NCBI RefSeq assembly: GCF_045310675.1
Contig: NZ_JBJHZZ010000001.1
Span: 620,001-684,000, forward strand
From: Clostridium_AT stratigraminis
Lineage (GTDB): Bacteria; Bacillota; Clostridia; Clostridiales; Clostridiaceae
DNA: 64,000 nucleotides
Direction of reading: 5' to 3'
Below, piece after piece: positions 51,941-60,438 of the stretch. Numbering within the stretch: position 1 is the first letter of the stretch; each line of letters opens with the position of its first letter. A program made the translations under genes and the position numbers. Under the pieces are notes generated by a model. The model saw nothing but the letters and a program-made list of their open reading frames with translations, was not told the origin of the DNA and did not search any database.

Positions 51941-52969
51941 ATGAAAAAGCACTTAACACAAAGCAGTAAACATGAGCAAATAAAACTACACTTAAAAACA
52001 CATTGGCAAGCCAGTAATCGTAGCGTTGCCCGTGCTTTAGGGTGCAGTCACAGCACAGTAGCCTCAGTTAGAGCAGAAATGGTCGAGAGTGGACGATTTA
52101 GCCACTTGTACACCGATGGTAAAGATGCCGAAAAATGGAAAAATCATCCATATTTGATAGAAAACAAAGGCCTACTTGAAACTTTAAATCCTCGTAACCT
52201 TAGAGCTATTAAGCGTATTGAAGTTTTGAATTACATGATGGAACACCCGCAAATAAAATCACCTTGCGTTGCACAGGCTAAGCTTGCTAAGGAGGCTATT
52301 ATAAGGCGTAAAAACGCCTCTGTGACCATCACAGAGGACGATGTGACCATTAGGGTGGCTGATGTTACAAAACTCTCTGAGCTTGATTATGTGCCTAATA
52401 ACGGCGTGGATTTAGTGCTATGTGACCCGCCTTGGGATAGCACCTCAGCTGAGGTCTGTGTAGGGATTGCAGATGCTGCGGCTGCTAAGCTCCGAAAAGG
52501 AGGCAGTTTGCTTGTGCTTACGGGTAGCAGTCACCTAGACGAGGTTATAACGGCCCTCTCTGCTAATAAAACAATTCGTTACCATTGGCTACTTGTATGC
52601 CCACTCCCACAAGGTGCTCCAGCCTCTACAAGCTGGCTAAAGGTGCAGAGTAAGGTGCGAATAGTGCTGTGGTATGTTAAAGGCAAGTACGATGGAGAAA
52701 CCTATTCGGATTACATAGACCGGCCTACACTAGGTAACCACGCAAGTAAAGAGTTTCACGAGTGGGGAGCACCTGAGGAACTGATTTCTGAGCTTATTAC
52801 ACGATATAGTAACCCCGGAGATACTGTGGCGGACTTCACAGTCGGAGGAGGTTCAACGGCCTATTGTGCAGCAACACTTGGAAGAAGATTTTACGGGAGC
52901 GACATAAATAAAGAAGCCGTCAGCACCACAAATAAAAGGGTGAGACAGCTCTTTGGATATACACGATAA
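51941..52969 (+). CDS. Orphan DNA N6-adenine methyltransferase with N-terminal HTH
   Basis: 342 residues, AAGGAG 10 nt before the ATG. Residues 1-60 form a helix-turn-helix (SVARALGCSHSTVASVRAEM). The methyltransferase domain has catalytic DPPW (about 162-165) before the SAM motif DFTVGGGSTAYCA (about 297), i.e. beta-class order. No cognate nuclease adjoins it, so it may guard the element from host restriction or regulate genes. The fused HTH suggests site recruitment. GC-rich codons such as CGT and GCC are common. Confidence 0.85.
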   Translation: MKKHLTQSSKHEQIKLHLKTHWQASNRSVARALGCSHSTVASVRAEMVESGRFSHLYTDGKDAEKWKNHPYLIENKGLLETLNPRNLRAIKRIEVLNYMMEHPQIKSPCVAQAKLAKEAIIRRKNASVTITEDDVTIRVADVTKLSELDYVPNNGVDLVLCDPPWDSTSAEVCVGIADAAAAKLRKGGSLLVLTGSSHLDEVITALSANKTIRYHWLLVCPLPQGAPASTSWLKVQSKVRIVLWYVKGKYDGETYSDYIDRPTLGNHASKEFHEWGAPEELISELITRYSNPGDTVADFTVGGGSTAYCAATLGRRFYGSDINKEAVSTTNKRVRQLFGYTR

Positions 52970-52990
52970 TTCAAATAAAAGGAGATATAA

Positions 52991-53446
52991 ATTATATACA
53001 AATATCATCGCTATTGTACAAATTGCAACAGATACTATACATATAAGCATAAATGTGATACACCTGTGTTTATTTATATTATGAGAGATACAAGGCGTAT
53101 AGTAGATAGATTACAGTATTTAGGATTTAAGGTATTAAGTACAAATATAATACCCGATATAGACTTTAATAATAGTAATTCAGACTTTCGCAGAACCCGC
53201 ATCGAAATACACTTTAAGCTATCCTATTCTGACTGTTTTCTTTCGGAGCTACCAGATGGATGGTGCTGGGAAGTCAATTCAAGTGCACCTTCTTCGCTTG
53301 TTTATACAGTCGAAGTTAAGTGTAATGAAATAGATGTTAAGCTTAGACATCAACTAATCATACAATCCATTAAATCGCTTGAGGAGTACCTAAACTCAAG
53401 AAATGAAGAAGGAATTAGAACTGCAATGTTGCTGATGTATGACTAA
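52991..53446 (+). CDS. Zinc-ribbon-like element protein, probable ATT start
   Basis: 151 residues if translation starts at ATT 52991, 6 nt after a strong AAAAGGAG. The next usable codon, GTG 53066, has no ribosome binding site and would remove the Cys-rich start YCTNCNRYYTYKHKC (Cys-x2-Cys-x9-His-x-Cys), which looks like a zinc ribbon. Upstream of ATT is an in-frame TAA, so no earlier start exists. The rest is soluble with no known domain. It lies 21 nt after the methyltransferase gene, so is co-transcribed. Confidence 0.55.
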   Translation: MIYKYHRYCTNCNRYYTYKHKCDTPVFIYIMRDTRRIVDRLQYLGFKVLSTNIIPDIDFNNSNSDFRRTRIEIHFKLSYSDCFLSELPDGWCWEVNSSAPSSLVYTVEVKCNEIDVKLRHQLIIQSIKSLEEYLNSRNEEGIRTAMLLMYD

Positions 53447-53791
53447 ACATAATTACCGATAAAACCTTACTGCCACAAGGAAAAACCGCCACTAGCATAT
53501 CAGACGAAAGGCCTCATATACAACATAAAAGTGGAGCTGAACCACCTGTTCCAACGGAGGGAACGGCTCAGCTCCACCATCTTCATAACATACCTGTTAG
53601 ACCCTGCACAAAGTTGAATTTCTATACTACTATATGCAAGGCCTCCAAGCTATTCTAATTAAATGAAATATTTATAGTAAGTATAAATATTTAAGGTATA
53701 TCGGCCCAAATAGAACAATGTAAAATGAGCTACTAACACCTAATCCATAAGTGTTAGTAGCTCACATAAATGTACTTGGGCCTCCAAATTG
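53447..53791. other. 345-nt spacer with three strong hairpins
   Basis: GTGGAGCTGA/TCAGCTCCAC (53531-53577, with inner GTTCC/GGAAC), AAATATTTATA/TATAAATATTT (53666-53692) and GAGCTACTAACAC/GTGTTAGTAGCTC (53727-53763). Copies of GGCCT occur near 53509, 53643 and 53776. No gene seen. The last hairpin is the terminator of the - strand gene to the right. Confidence 0.55.
53727..53767 (-). terminator. 13-bp terminator of the 53792-54175 gene
   Basis: GAGCTACTAACAC / GTGTTAGTAGCTC perfect stem, 11-nt loop, ATTTTAC on the - strand. Confidence 0.75.
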
Positions 53792-54175
53792 TTAGAAGAA
53801 AGACGGTCTTGCTGCGATGATTTGCTTTGTTTCTAGGTCAACTACAAGCGTTCTGCCCGGAAAATAGCCACTTGCCATCTGAGCAACTTCGGCTGGACTT
53901 TTTAGGCTAATAAAACACTCCACTCGCTTAACACCTGTAAACTCGTCATCCTGTACTGGGCACTCAATAACTGCATATAATCGGCTGTTGGTGTAATCTT
54001 CCCACGATTCAACAAGTGCACCCACGCAAACCTTACCAGCTCCGTGCTTAGTTGCTAATTTAGTATAATAACGTATTTTACGTGCTATTTCTTCCTCAGA
54101 TGTTTCGGGTCTTAATAATGGTATACAATCACAATCAACGCTATTTAAGCCTTTTAAGCTATCGTCCATAATCAT
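53792..54175 (-). CDS. Element protein, function unknown
   Basis: 127 residues, AAAGGAGGCGTT before the first ATG; a second ATG 6 nt later is also possible. It has a Cys pair (VDCDCIPLL), a helix (SEEEIARKIRYYTKLATKHGAGK) and a beta-rich remainder ending in LVVDLETKQIIAARPSFF. I recognise no family. Monocistronic. Confidence 0.6.
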   Translation of the reverse strand: MIMDDSLKGLNSVDCDCIPLLRPETSEEEIARKIRYYTKLATKHGAGKVCVGALVESWEDYTNSRLYAVIECPVQDDEFTGVKRVECFISLKSPAEVAQMASGYFPGRTLVVDLETKQIIAARPSFF

Positions 54176-54361
54176 AACGCCTCCTTTTGTTTATGGCTAA
54201 AACATTAGCGCATCTATACTTTAAATGTCAATTACTATTACCAATAAAAACTAGCTAACCCTCGCAAATAAAGGTGCTTCAGCTTGTTGAGAGTTTGAAA
54301 AACTTGTACATCGGCCTTATGATTTTACGAATATAACCCTGTCTGCTTATAGTGTGACAGC

Positions 54362-54808
54362 CTATTCTGCGTCCTCATCAGCATATACATCTAAAAGAGC
54401 TGAAAGAGATGAAAACCCGCTTGGGTACAGTCCTGTTCCCGGCTCATCGGTTATTCTTACTGGTGGTGTTGGAGCTTTTACTTCACTCGCTTTCTTAGCT
54501 TTCTCAGCTTCAATCATTTCACCTAACTTCTCACACTGCTCTGTAAGTTCATTCTGTCGGGCTTCTTCGTCGTCCTCAAACCCGCACTCATCAGCTGGCG
54601 GACCTTCATAAACTGGTTCAGGAACTTGCGTTTTGTGTGTGCTTCTGCTCTGTGATAGTAGGTAGTATTCAAGGTCTATCTCCCTAATCCTCCTTAGATT
54701 ACCCACCTGTATAAATGGCAAACTTCCATCTCGACATCTCCTAATTACGGTCATCTGACTCACTTTCAGAATGTCAGCGACCTCTTTCACTTTAAGTAAA
54801 CCGTCCAT
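54362..54808 (-). CDS. Excisionase-type helix-turn-helix protein
   Basis: 148 residues from ATG 54808 after AGGAGGAGTGGTATTT. The N-terminal MerR/excisionase-like winged HTH reads LLKVKEVADILKVSQMTVIRRCRDGSLPFIQVGNLRRIREIDLEYYLL (residues 3-51). The tail is acidic and low in structure (CGFEDDEEARQNELTEQCEKLGEMIEAEKAKKASE, coiled coil). It may be the element's directionality factor or an autoregulator. A 16-bp inverted repeat lies 15 nt upstream. Confidence 0.8.
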   Translation of the reverse strand: MDGLLKVKEVADILKVSQMTVIRRCRDGSLPFIQVGNLRRIREIDLEYYLLSQSRSTHKTQVPEPVYEGPPADECGFEDDEEARQNELTEQCEKLGEMIEAEKAKKASEVKAPTPPVRITDEPGTGLYPSGFSSLSALLDVYADEDAE

Positions 54809-55126
54809 AAATACCACTCCTCCTGTTATAAATGTTATGTTATGTATGTTATAACATTTATAACAGAACGGCCTACTATTGATTTAAAGGCAAAAATAAG
54901 AACATCCTCTAGGTGTGATGGTGTTCAAGGAGTGAAATATTAAAAAGGAGTAGTTCGTAAATAAAATTCCCTGAGTATCTATAATCTGTATTATATAATC
55001 TAAACCTCCCAGAATAGCCTGCATTTAATTTTTAAGGTAGTCCTAGAGTATTTGCATGCCCTTATAAATTGAGCGCGCTGCGGGTCGTTTTAGAGAGTTT
55101 AAAATATGGTGCGAATAAAGACCAGC
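54809..55126. other. 318-nt spacer with operator and CGGCCTA
   Basis: Holds the inverted repeat at 54823-54866 and CGGCCTA at 54869-54875. A short G+C-rich patch (GAGCGCGCTGCGGGTCG) lies near 55071-55087. No gene seen. Confidence 0.5.
54823..54866. promoter_or_regulatory. 16-bp perfect inverted repeat, likely operator
   Basis: CTGTTATAAATGTTAT (54823-54838), 12-nt spacer GTTATGTATGTT, ATAACATTTATAACAG (54851-54866). The spacer itself contains more TGTTAT/ATAACA half-sites, so several dimers could bind. It lies directly upstream of the excisionase-like gene, overlapping its 5' region. Confidence 0.7.
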
Positions 55127-55375
55127 CTATTTAGTATGTTCAGCATCTTGATATATGTCGTATGTATCTACAATATCATTATTCACGGAGCATATCACCA
55201 ATGCAGGAAGTTCATTGTCAGGTGTATAACAGCTATATCGTCTGTCACTGGAGTGTAGAGTGTATCCGATATTCAGAAGACCATTCTCACAATAATTCTT
55301 TGCAGTAGATACTATCTTGTCTTTAAGTACATTGTTTATACTTTTATTACTATTTTTAGTGAACTTTATACTCAA
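55127..55375 (-). CDS. Small element protein, function unknown
   Basis: 82 residues from TTG 55375, 8 nt after TAGGAGG. Soluble: an Asn/Lys-rich start, then YTLHSSDRRYSCYTPDNELPALVICSVNNDIVDTYDIY. No motif recognised. Single gene flanked by long spacers. Confidence 0.5.
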   Translation of the reverse strand: MSIKFTKNSNKSINNVLKDKIVSTAKNYCENGLLNIGYTLHSSDRRYSCYTPDNELPALVICSVNNDIVDTYDIYQDAEHTK

Positions 55376-56020
55376 TGATATAACCTCCTAAAATTAGTCC
55401 GATAAAATACGCCAATCCCTGAGCTGTCTATACTTACCACTTATAAGTGCGTAGTTACACCTATTGTCATTTTATATACTATAATTAGATAGGCTTGTTG
55501 TATTTTAGAAGACTTGCGTAAAAAACTCATCAATTTCAAAGGTTACTGCTGGATTACACGCCACGAACCACAAGCCTGTCGGAGTTAGTGGGGTAGGAAA
55601 TATAGGAGCAAAGGCCCCATAAATAAAAACCACCTGCTGTGTAGCAGGTGGCTGTATATGGTCAAAATGTTATGCTCCCGACTGTATTATCGTGTATCAT
55701 AATAGAGCTGTTTCCGAGCGGGTTTCAGTCATACTTACTCAGTGTAGTCTATCCATCATTCGCTTATTGCAGGAAGTGATTTTACTTACGAAGCCTGTAA
55801 ATACTGGGCTTGAGGCTTATTGACGAATGACCTACCAAAGACACATCGGCCTAATGCTACCAAATAAAATACTTGCAACACAGCCATTCCAGCCACATTC
55901 TCAAACTCTTTTACCCTTACTTGTACTAACATACCTAACCCACACAAAGCTGAACTCTAAAAGGAAACTACAAAGGCCTAATTGTGACCTTAGCCCAACA
56001 GTAAATATACTCAAGTTAAA
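55376..56020. other. 645-nt gene-free spacer downstream of the helicase-Mod-Res operon
   Basis: Contains a minus-strand terminator at 55620-55651, the palindrome ACTTATAAGT near 55439, CGGCCTA at 55847 and AGGCCTA at 55974. No convincing ORF on either strand; a 73-codon + frame at 55827 lacks a ribosome binding site and overlaps the res gene. Its G+C is higher than that of chromosomal spacers, so it may hold an RNA or a decayed gene. Confidence 0.45.
55618..55652 (-). terminator. Terminator of the right-hand operon
   Basis: CCACCTGCT (55630-55638) / AGCAGGTGG (55643-55651), GTGT loop, T-rich TTTTTATTTA on the - strand. Confidence 0.75.
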
Positions 56021-58681
56021 TCATATATCTACAAGAGTTCTTTGGTAACTATCTTCAGTAGGTACTTCTAAAATCCTAGTCTTCATTATTGCACTTCCAG
56101 CGTACATCTTATATGTGACTCCGCTATGTGTTGCTATCAGAGTAGCAGCCTCTGCTTTTGCCTTTACTACCTCATCATCAATCTTGTCGTCACCTTTTAC
56201 CTCAATAAGTTGGTATGAACCATCTGACATCTCTGCAAAGAAATCAGGATAGTAATGCCTTATTCTTCGTGATTCCGGGTCATAATACTGTATAGAAAGG
56301 TCCCCTTGGTTACTTGTAAACATACCAGTAAAGTATATTTTTTTAACCATGCTACTGGTTATATACTGCAAGAAACATTCTTTTTCTGGTTTTGAATCGA
56401 AGCAATACGTGTCTGCGTGAAAGCTCTTTTCAACTTCAGCAGGTCGAAACTGAGTGTCTTGTTTAGTTGTTACCAGTTCTGGTTTTGCTGAAAATTCATA
56501 GTAACCAGCCGCTTTAGGCTCTCTAAGTAACACAAGGTCTCGGTCCTCAGTTCTAATTTCACTTGTAACTTCAAATAGAGCGTGGAATATCTTTGGTACG
56601 ATAATGTCATCTAGAAGTTCATTATACTTGTTTAAACATTCTAGGATGTATTCCTCGCCGTCTATTGAGTCTCTTAATATTCTTGCTGCGAGTAAGCAAG
56701 ATATGTTAAGGTAGCGAGCAATCTCGCCAGCAAGAGTAAAGGAACTATACTTTATCTGTTCTTTTAACTGGTCGATATTGGTTTCCTTAACACTCATTTC
56801 GTGTGAAATGCTATCCTTTTCATACATTATAGAGGCGTACTTAGAGAAATCAACATTATTTAACTCGAAGTTAATAGGGGAAGTATAATTCTTCTCTAGA
56901 AGTCCATACTCACGCCATATACGTTTTAGCTTAATAACACGTTCTGGAGGTACAACTCTTACCTTATAGCGTTCAGACTTCTCAGAAGGAGCCTTAGATA
57001 AGTCTTTAATCTCCATATTGAAGTTCTTGTTAAGTTCAGCGTCAAGAATATCGTAGTTGTCTTTTGATAAGAACACGGTAGCGGTAAGTTGTTCAGTTGT
57101 AATTTTCCGTAAGCATCGCATTGTTGCTTGTAGAACAAAGATTTTAGACTGTGGACTACGGAACATAGCAACACCAAATAAAGAACGACAATTCCAACCT
57201 TCTCGTCCTTTACCTACAAGGATAATGATTTGTTTCTTACTACCTTCAGTACCGACTATATCAAGATTGTTAAAATCTCTAATGTCATCATCTTTAGTTA
57301 CCTTTGCATCACCTACATTAACTAATATCTTTGACGAAGAGATACCCAAGTCGGCAAGGATTTTTTCAACAACAGGTCTAACTTCGTTATTGGCCTCATC
57401 AATTGTAGTAGCAAATATTGCGAGTTTTGCCAATAAACCCTCATAGGATTTCTCACCGTAGGTCTTCAAAAACATAGTGATAGATGCTCGTAGGAACTCC
57501 TCACTCTTTACGTTCTCAAACGCTTTTAAATCAGCATCTTTAAGAAATCCATTCACAATGGACTCTTTTAACCCATAAGCATATACAACCTCTGGAAGAA
57601 GTTGCTTATTTACATATGGCGTTCCAGTATAGTTATAACAAGCAACAATAGAAGTGCTGTTTGCAAGCATATTTATTGTATCTCTTAAACTTGTTTTCTT
57701 AGCGCTGGTAGCACGTATCTGTTTTTCAAGGTCGGCACCAAAAAGGTGATGAGCTTCGTCCACATATACTCCAAGTTGTTTAAGACGACAAAGCTTTTTG
57801 AATCGCTGATTATCCATTAAAGAGGAATCATCATTTACATCATCATCGTCCACATTACCATAGACAGATGACAGAAGCGAACCGCTTTGGAAGAGAATGT
57901 TAGCTGGTTTCTCCTCCTTGCGTTTCTTCTTTACAATAATCTTCTGTGTATTTGAGATAACTATGTTAAAGTCTGAGTCGTCTAAAGTATGCAGTGTTGT
58001 ACCACTCTCTTCTAAGAAGTGAAATTTTATGTTAGCGTCAAGCACCTTTGCATACTCTGGAGGAACTACCTTTGTTTTATCAAAAGTAATTATCTCTCTT
58101 AAAGACTGCAGAACTGTTTTATCTGGTGCAAAGACAAGAGCATTGTGGCAGAACCGCTTGTCTTTCGGGTATTTGTTAGCAAGCAAGAACTCATAGAATA
58201 TACAGGTAGCCATTAGGATGGTTTTACCAAGTCCCATAGTTAAAGCATAAATATAGTTCGGATATTCTTCTTTATATTTCTTCATTTGCTTAAATAGTAT
58301 ATCAGTCTGCTTTTCAGCTGCTTCAGGTAGGTATATACTTTTGCCTTCAGCACTCACTCTATAATCAAATAACGTTACTTGACCATTTTTACTTATTGAA
58401 TAGTAAGACGCATCTGAAAACCTATCTCGGTGATTGCGCCAGTCATCAAACATTTCATAAACCTTTGCATTGCCCATAAATTCTTTAATAAACACATACA
58501 TTTCAAGAGCTTCAAACTGTGGCAAACGCAGGAACGCATCAGGATTCTCTTCTCTATCGTTATAAGCTAGAAACTTTTTTGTTAAATCATTATAACGAGA
58601 ACGAATCTTCTTACGGTTATTCTGATAAAAAAACAATAATTGTTCATAGAAAGCAAAGTTTTCAGTAGTTTCAGTTGGCAT
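56021..58681 (-). CDS. Type III-like restriction enzyme Res subunit (helicase-nuclease)
   Basis: 886 residues. SF2 helicase: Walker A MGLGKT (about 148), motif II VDEAHH (about 307), TGTPYV (motif III-like), motif VI QATMRCLRK. The C-terminal PD-(D/E)XK nuclease is seen in YYPDFFAEM..LIEVKGD (about 810-830). With Mod it should translocate or signal along DNA and cut unmodified DNA. Its ATG overlaps the mod stop by 1 nt. A three-Asp/Asn acidic insertion (GNVDDDDVNDDSS) precedes motif II. Confidence 0.88.
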   Translation of the reverse strand: MPTETTENFAFYEQLLFFYQNNRKKIRSRYNDLTKKFLAYNDREENPDAFLRLPQFEALEMYVFIKEFMGNAKVYEMFDDWRNHRDRFSDASYYSISKNGQVTLFDYRVSAEGKSIYLPEAAEKQTDILFKQMKKYKEEYPNYIYALTMGLGKTILMATCIFYEFLLANKYPKDKRFCHNALVFAPDKTVLQSLREIITFDKTKVVPPEYAKVLDANIKFHFLEESGTTLHTLDDSDFNIVISNTQKIIVKKKRKEEKPANILFQSGSLLSSVYGNVDDDDVNDDSSLMDNQRFKKLCRLKQLGVYVDEAHHLFGADLEKQIRATSAKKTSLRDTINMLANSTSIVACYNYTGTPYVNKQLLPEVVYAYGLKESIVNGFLKDADLKAFENVKSEEFLRASITMFLKTYGEKSYEGLLAKLAIFATTIDEANNEVRPVVEKILADLGISSSKILVNVGDAKVTKDDDIRDFNNLDIVGTEGSKKQIIILVGKGREGWNCRSLFGVAMFRSPQSKIFVLQATMRCLRKITTEQLTATVFLSKDNYDILDAELNKNFNMEIKDLSKAPSEKSERYKVRVVPPERVIKLKRIWREYGLLEKNYTSPINFELNNVDFSKYASIMYEKDSISHEMSVKETNIDQLKEQIKYSSFTLAGEIARYLNISCLLAARILRDSIDGEEYILECLNKYNELLDDIIVPKIFHALFEVTSEIRTEDRDLVLLREPKAAGYYEFSAKPELVTTKQDTQFRPAEVEKSFHADTYCFDSKPEKECFLQYITSSMVKKIYFTGMFTSNQGDLSIQYYDPESRRIRHYYPDFFAEMSDGSYQLIEVKGDDKIDDEVVKAKAEAATLIATHSGVTYKMYAGSAIMKTRILEVPTEDSYQRTLVDI

Positions 58682-60414
58682 TATCGCACCTCCACTTCCA
58701 GAGACTCAGATAGTAGGTCAGTTATTTTGACTTTAATTGTTCCAACTCCGTCAGGAATGTCATAAAATCCTTTCACCACTTCATTTTTATCCGGAACATC
58801 CGTTACTGTTGGTTGCATAACAGCCCCATCGTAATTCCAATCAATCATTATTGACTCAACAAGTTGTTTCCAATCCTCTACATATTCCTTCTGTAAAGAA
58901 AGCTTCTGCATTAAGTTCAGAGGATAAAAAGCTCGGACCACAAGTTTGTTACCTTCGATTGCAATGTCTGCTTCGGCTTCACGCTTCAACTGTAAATCAG
59001 CCTTGTCACGGAGTATATCAACGATTTGAATATCAAGTATATACTCAGAAAGTTCTTGTTCAAGTGAAGCTTTTAAATCAGCTTCGTGTCCCATACAGAC
59101 AATCGTAATCCTCTCTACGGGTTGGTTCGGATTCTCCTCTTTTTTCTTTTCGTAAACCTTATAAGGTAAATTAGCTTTTAGTTCTTCTAAATCAGCCTTT
59201 GTAGCTATACGATTAACTGGCATAATCTTTACCATTCTGCCGTCAAGTTCACCATCCCATACATTACTCTGTGAGAATGGCTGAATTTCCAAAGCTTCAA
59301 TAAGTAAGTCCCGTGCTTCTATTGGGTTGCGGAAGAAGTCATAGTTGTTTACGTTGTAAACTTCAAAGCCTGTGTATTTTATTTCATCACTTGCTTCAAT
59401 TTCTGAAGCAACAGAAAGCAGACGTTTGGTAGTAGTTTGAATAGCTCCAAGGTTGATGTCCGCACCAATAAAACGACGTCCCAATTTCATCGCAACAGCT
59501 TGTGTCGTGCCACTGCCCATAAAACAATCGAACACAAGGTCACCGGGGTTGCTTGCAGCTCTAATAATCCGTTCAAGAAGCTTTTCAGGTTTCTGGGTAG
59601 GATACCCTAAATATTCACGACTTGCAGTTTTAGTCGTTGAACTTTGGCCTATTTCCCAAACGTCGTCAGCCTTTTTCTCAGTAAACATCTCATAAATCAG
59701 TTTCCCAGATTCGTCTCTGGCAGACACAAGTTTACCAAGTTCGCTTGACCAGATGCGTTTGTCACGTTTAGTAGGTTTGTCAAGCGGTATCATTATCGTG
59801 TTTGAAACATTGCTTCTGCCCTTTGAATACCATAAAATATTATTATGATTCGTAGCGAAACCTCTAACATTACCCTGAAAGTTGTCTGAATAATGCCAAA
59901 TTATCTCATTATTAAAGTTCTCCTGCCCAAAAAGTGAATCTGCAATACATCGCAAGTAAGCCACCTTATGCCAGTCGCAATGTATGAATAGAGAGCCACC
60001 TTCTGAAAGCAATTCTCTCATCACAATCAGTCGTTCGTACATGAACTGAAGGTATTCGTCGTTCGTCCAGATGTCACCATATTGTTTTTCTTCAAATGAG
60101 GAACTATCACCGACAATGTTCTGCCCTCGGAGAGCAATTTTCTTCTTGTAGTTTGCTTTAGAGTCAAATGGTGGGTCTATGTAGATAAGGTCAACTTGAC
60201 CCCTAAACTCCCTTAATAGATGGCTCATTACTTGTAGGTTATCGCCCCAAAATATCTTATTTATCCAACCGTCTTGCTCCTCACCATAGCGTTCCCTAAG
60301 TTGAGCAGGGAAATACTGTGTCGAACGATAAGGGCGCTTTCCAGTCCAACGTAACTCAGGGAATCCTTTAATTGTCGGACGTTCGTTAAATTCAAAAGTG
60401 ATTTGTTCATTCAT
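58681..60414 (-). CDS. Type III-like DNA N6-adenine methyltransferase Mod
   Basis: 577 residues, GGAGGAAAGACAACA before ATG 60414. DPPF (about 80) with IYIDPPFDSKANY, then the SAM motif FMGSGTTQAVAMKLGRRFIGADIN (about 298): beta-class order used by type III Mod proteins. The C-terminal third should contain target recognition and Res-binding parts. Translationally coupled to res. The target sequence cannot be read from the gene. Confidence 0.9.
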   Translation of the reverse strand: MNEQITFEFNERPTIKGFPELRWTGKRPYRSTQYFPAQLRERYGEEQDGWINKIFWGDNLQVMSHLLREFRGQVDLIYIDPPFDSKANYKKKIALRGQNIVGDSSSFEEKQYGDIWTNDEYLQFMYERLIVMRELLSEGGSLFIHCDWHKVAYLRCIADSLFGQENFNNEIIWHYSDNFQGNVRGFATNHNNILWYSKGRSNVSNTIMIPLDKPTKRDKRIWSSELGKLVSARDESGKLIYEMFTEKKADDVWEIGQSSTTKTASREYLGYPTQKPEKLLERIIRAASNPGDLVFDCFMGSGTTQAVAMKLGRRFIGADINLGAIQTTTKRLLSVASEIEASDEIKYTGFEVYNVNNYDFFRNPIEARDLLIEALEIQPFSQSNVWDGELDGRMVKIMPVNRIATKADLEELKANLPYKVYEKKKEENPNQPVERITIVCMGHEADLKASLEQELSEYILDIQIVDILRDKADLQLKREAEADIAIEGNKLVVRAFYPLNLMQKLSLQKEYVEDWKQLVESIMIDWNYDGAVMQPTVTDVPDKNEVVKGFYDIPDGVGTIKVKITDLLSESLEVEVR

Positions 60415-60438
60415 TGTTGTCTTTCCTCCAAACTTATT

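Noticed and set aside
53066..53068. GTG start for the zinc-ribbon-like protein
   Set aside because: No ribosome binding site, and it would remove a coherent Cys-rich N-terminus preceded by a strong site.
55827..56048. + strand 73-codon frame before res
   Set aside because: No ribosome binding site, overlaps the res C-terminus, and composition is not protein-like.
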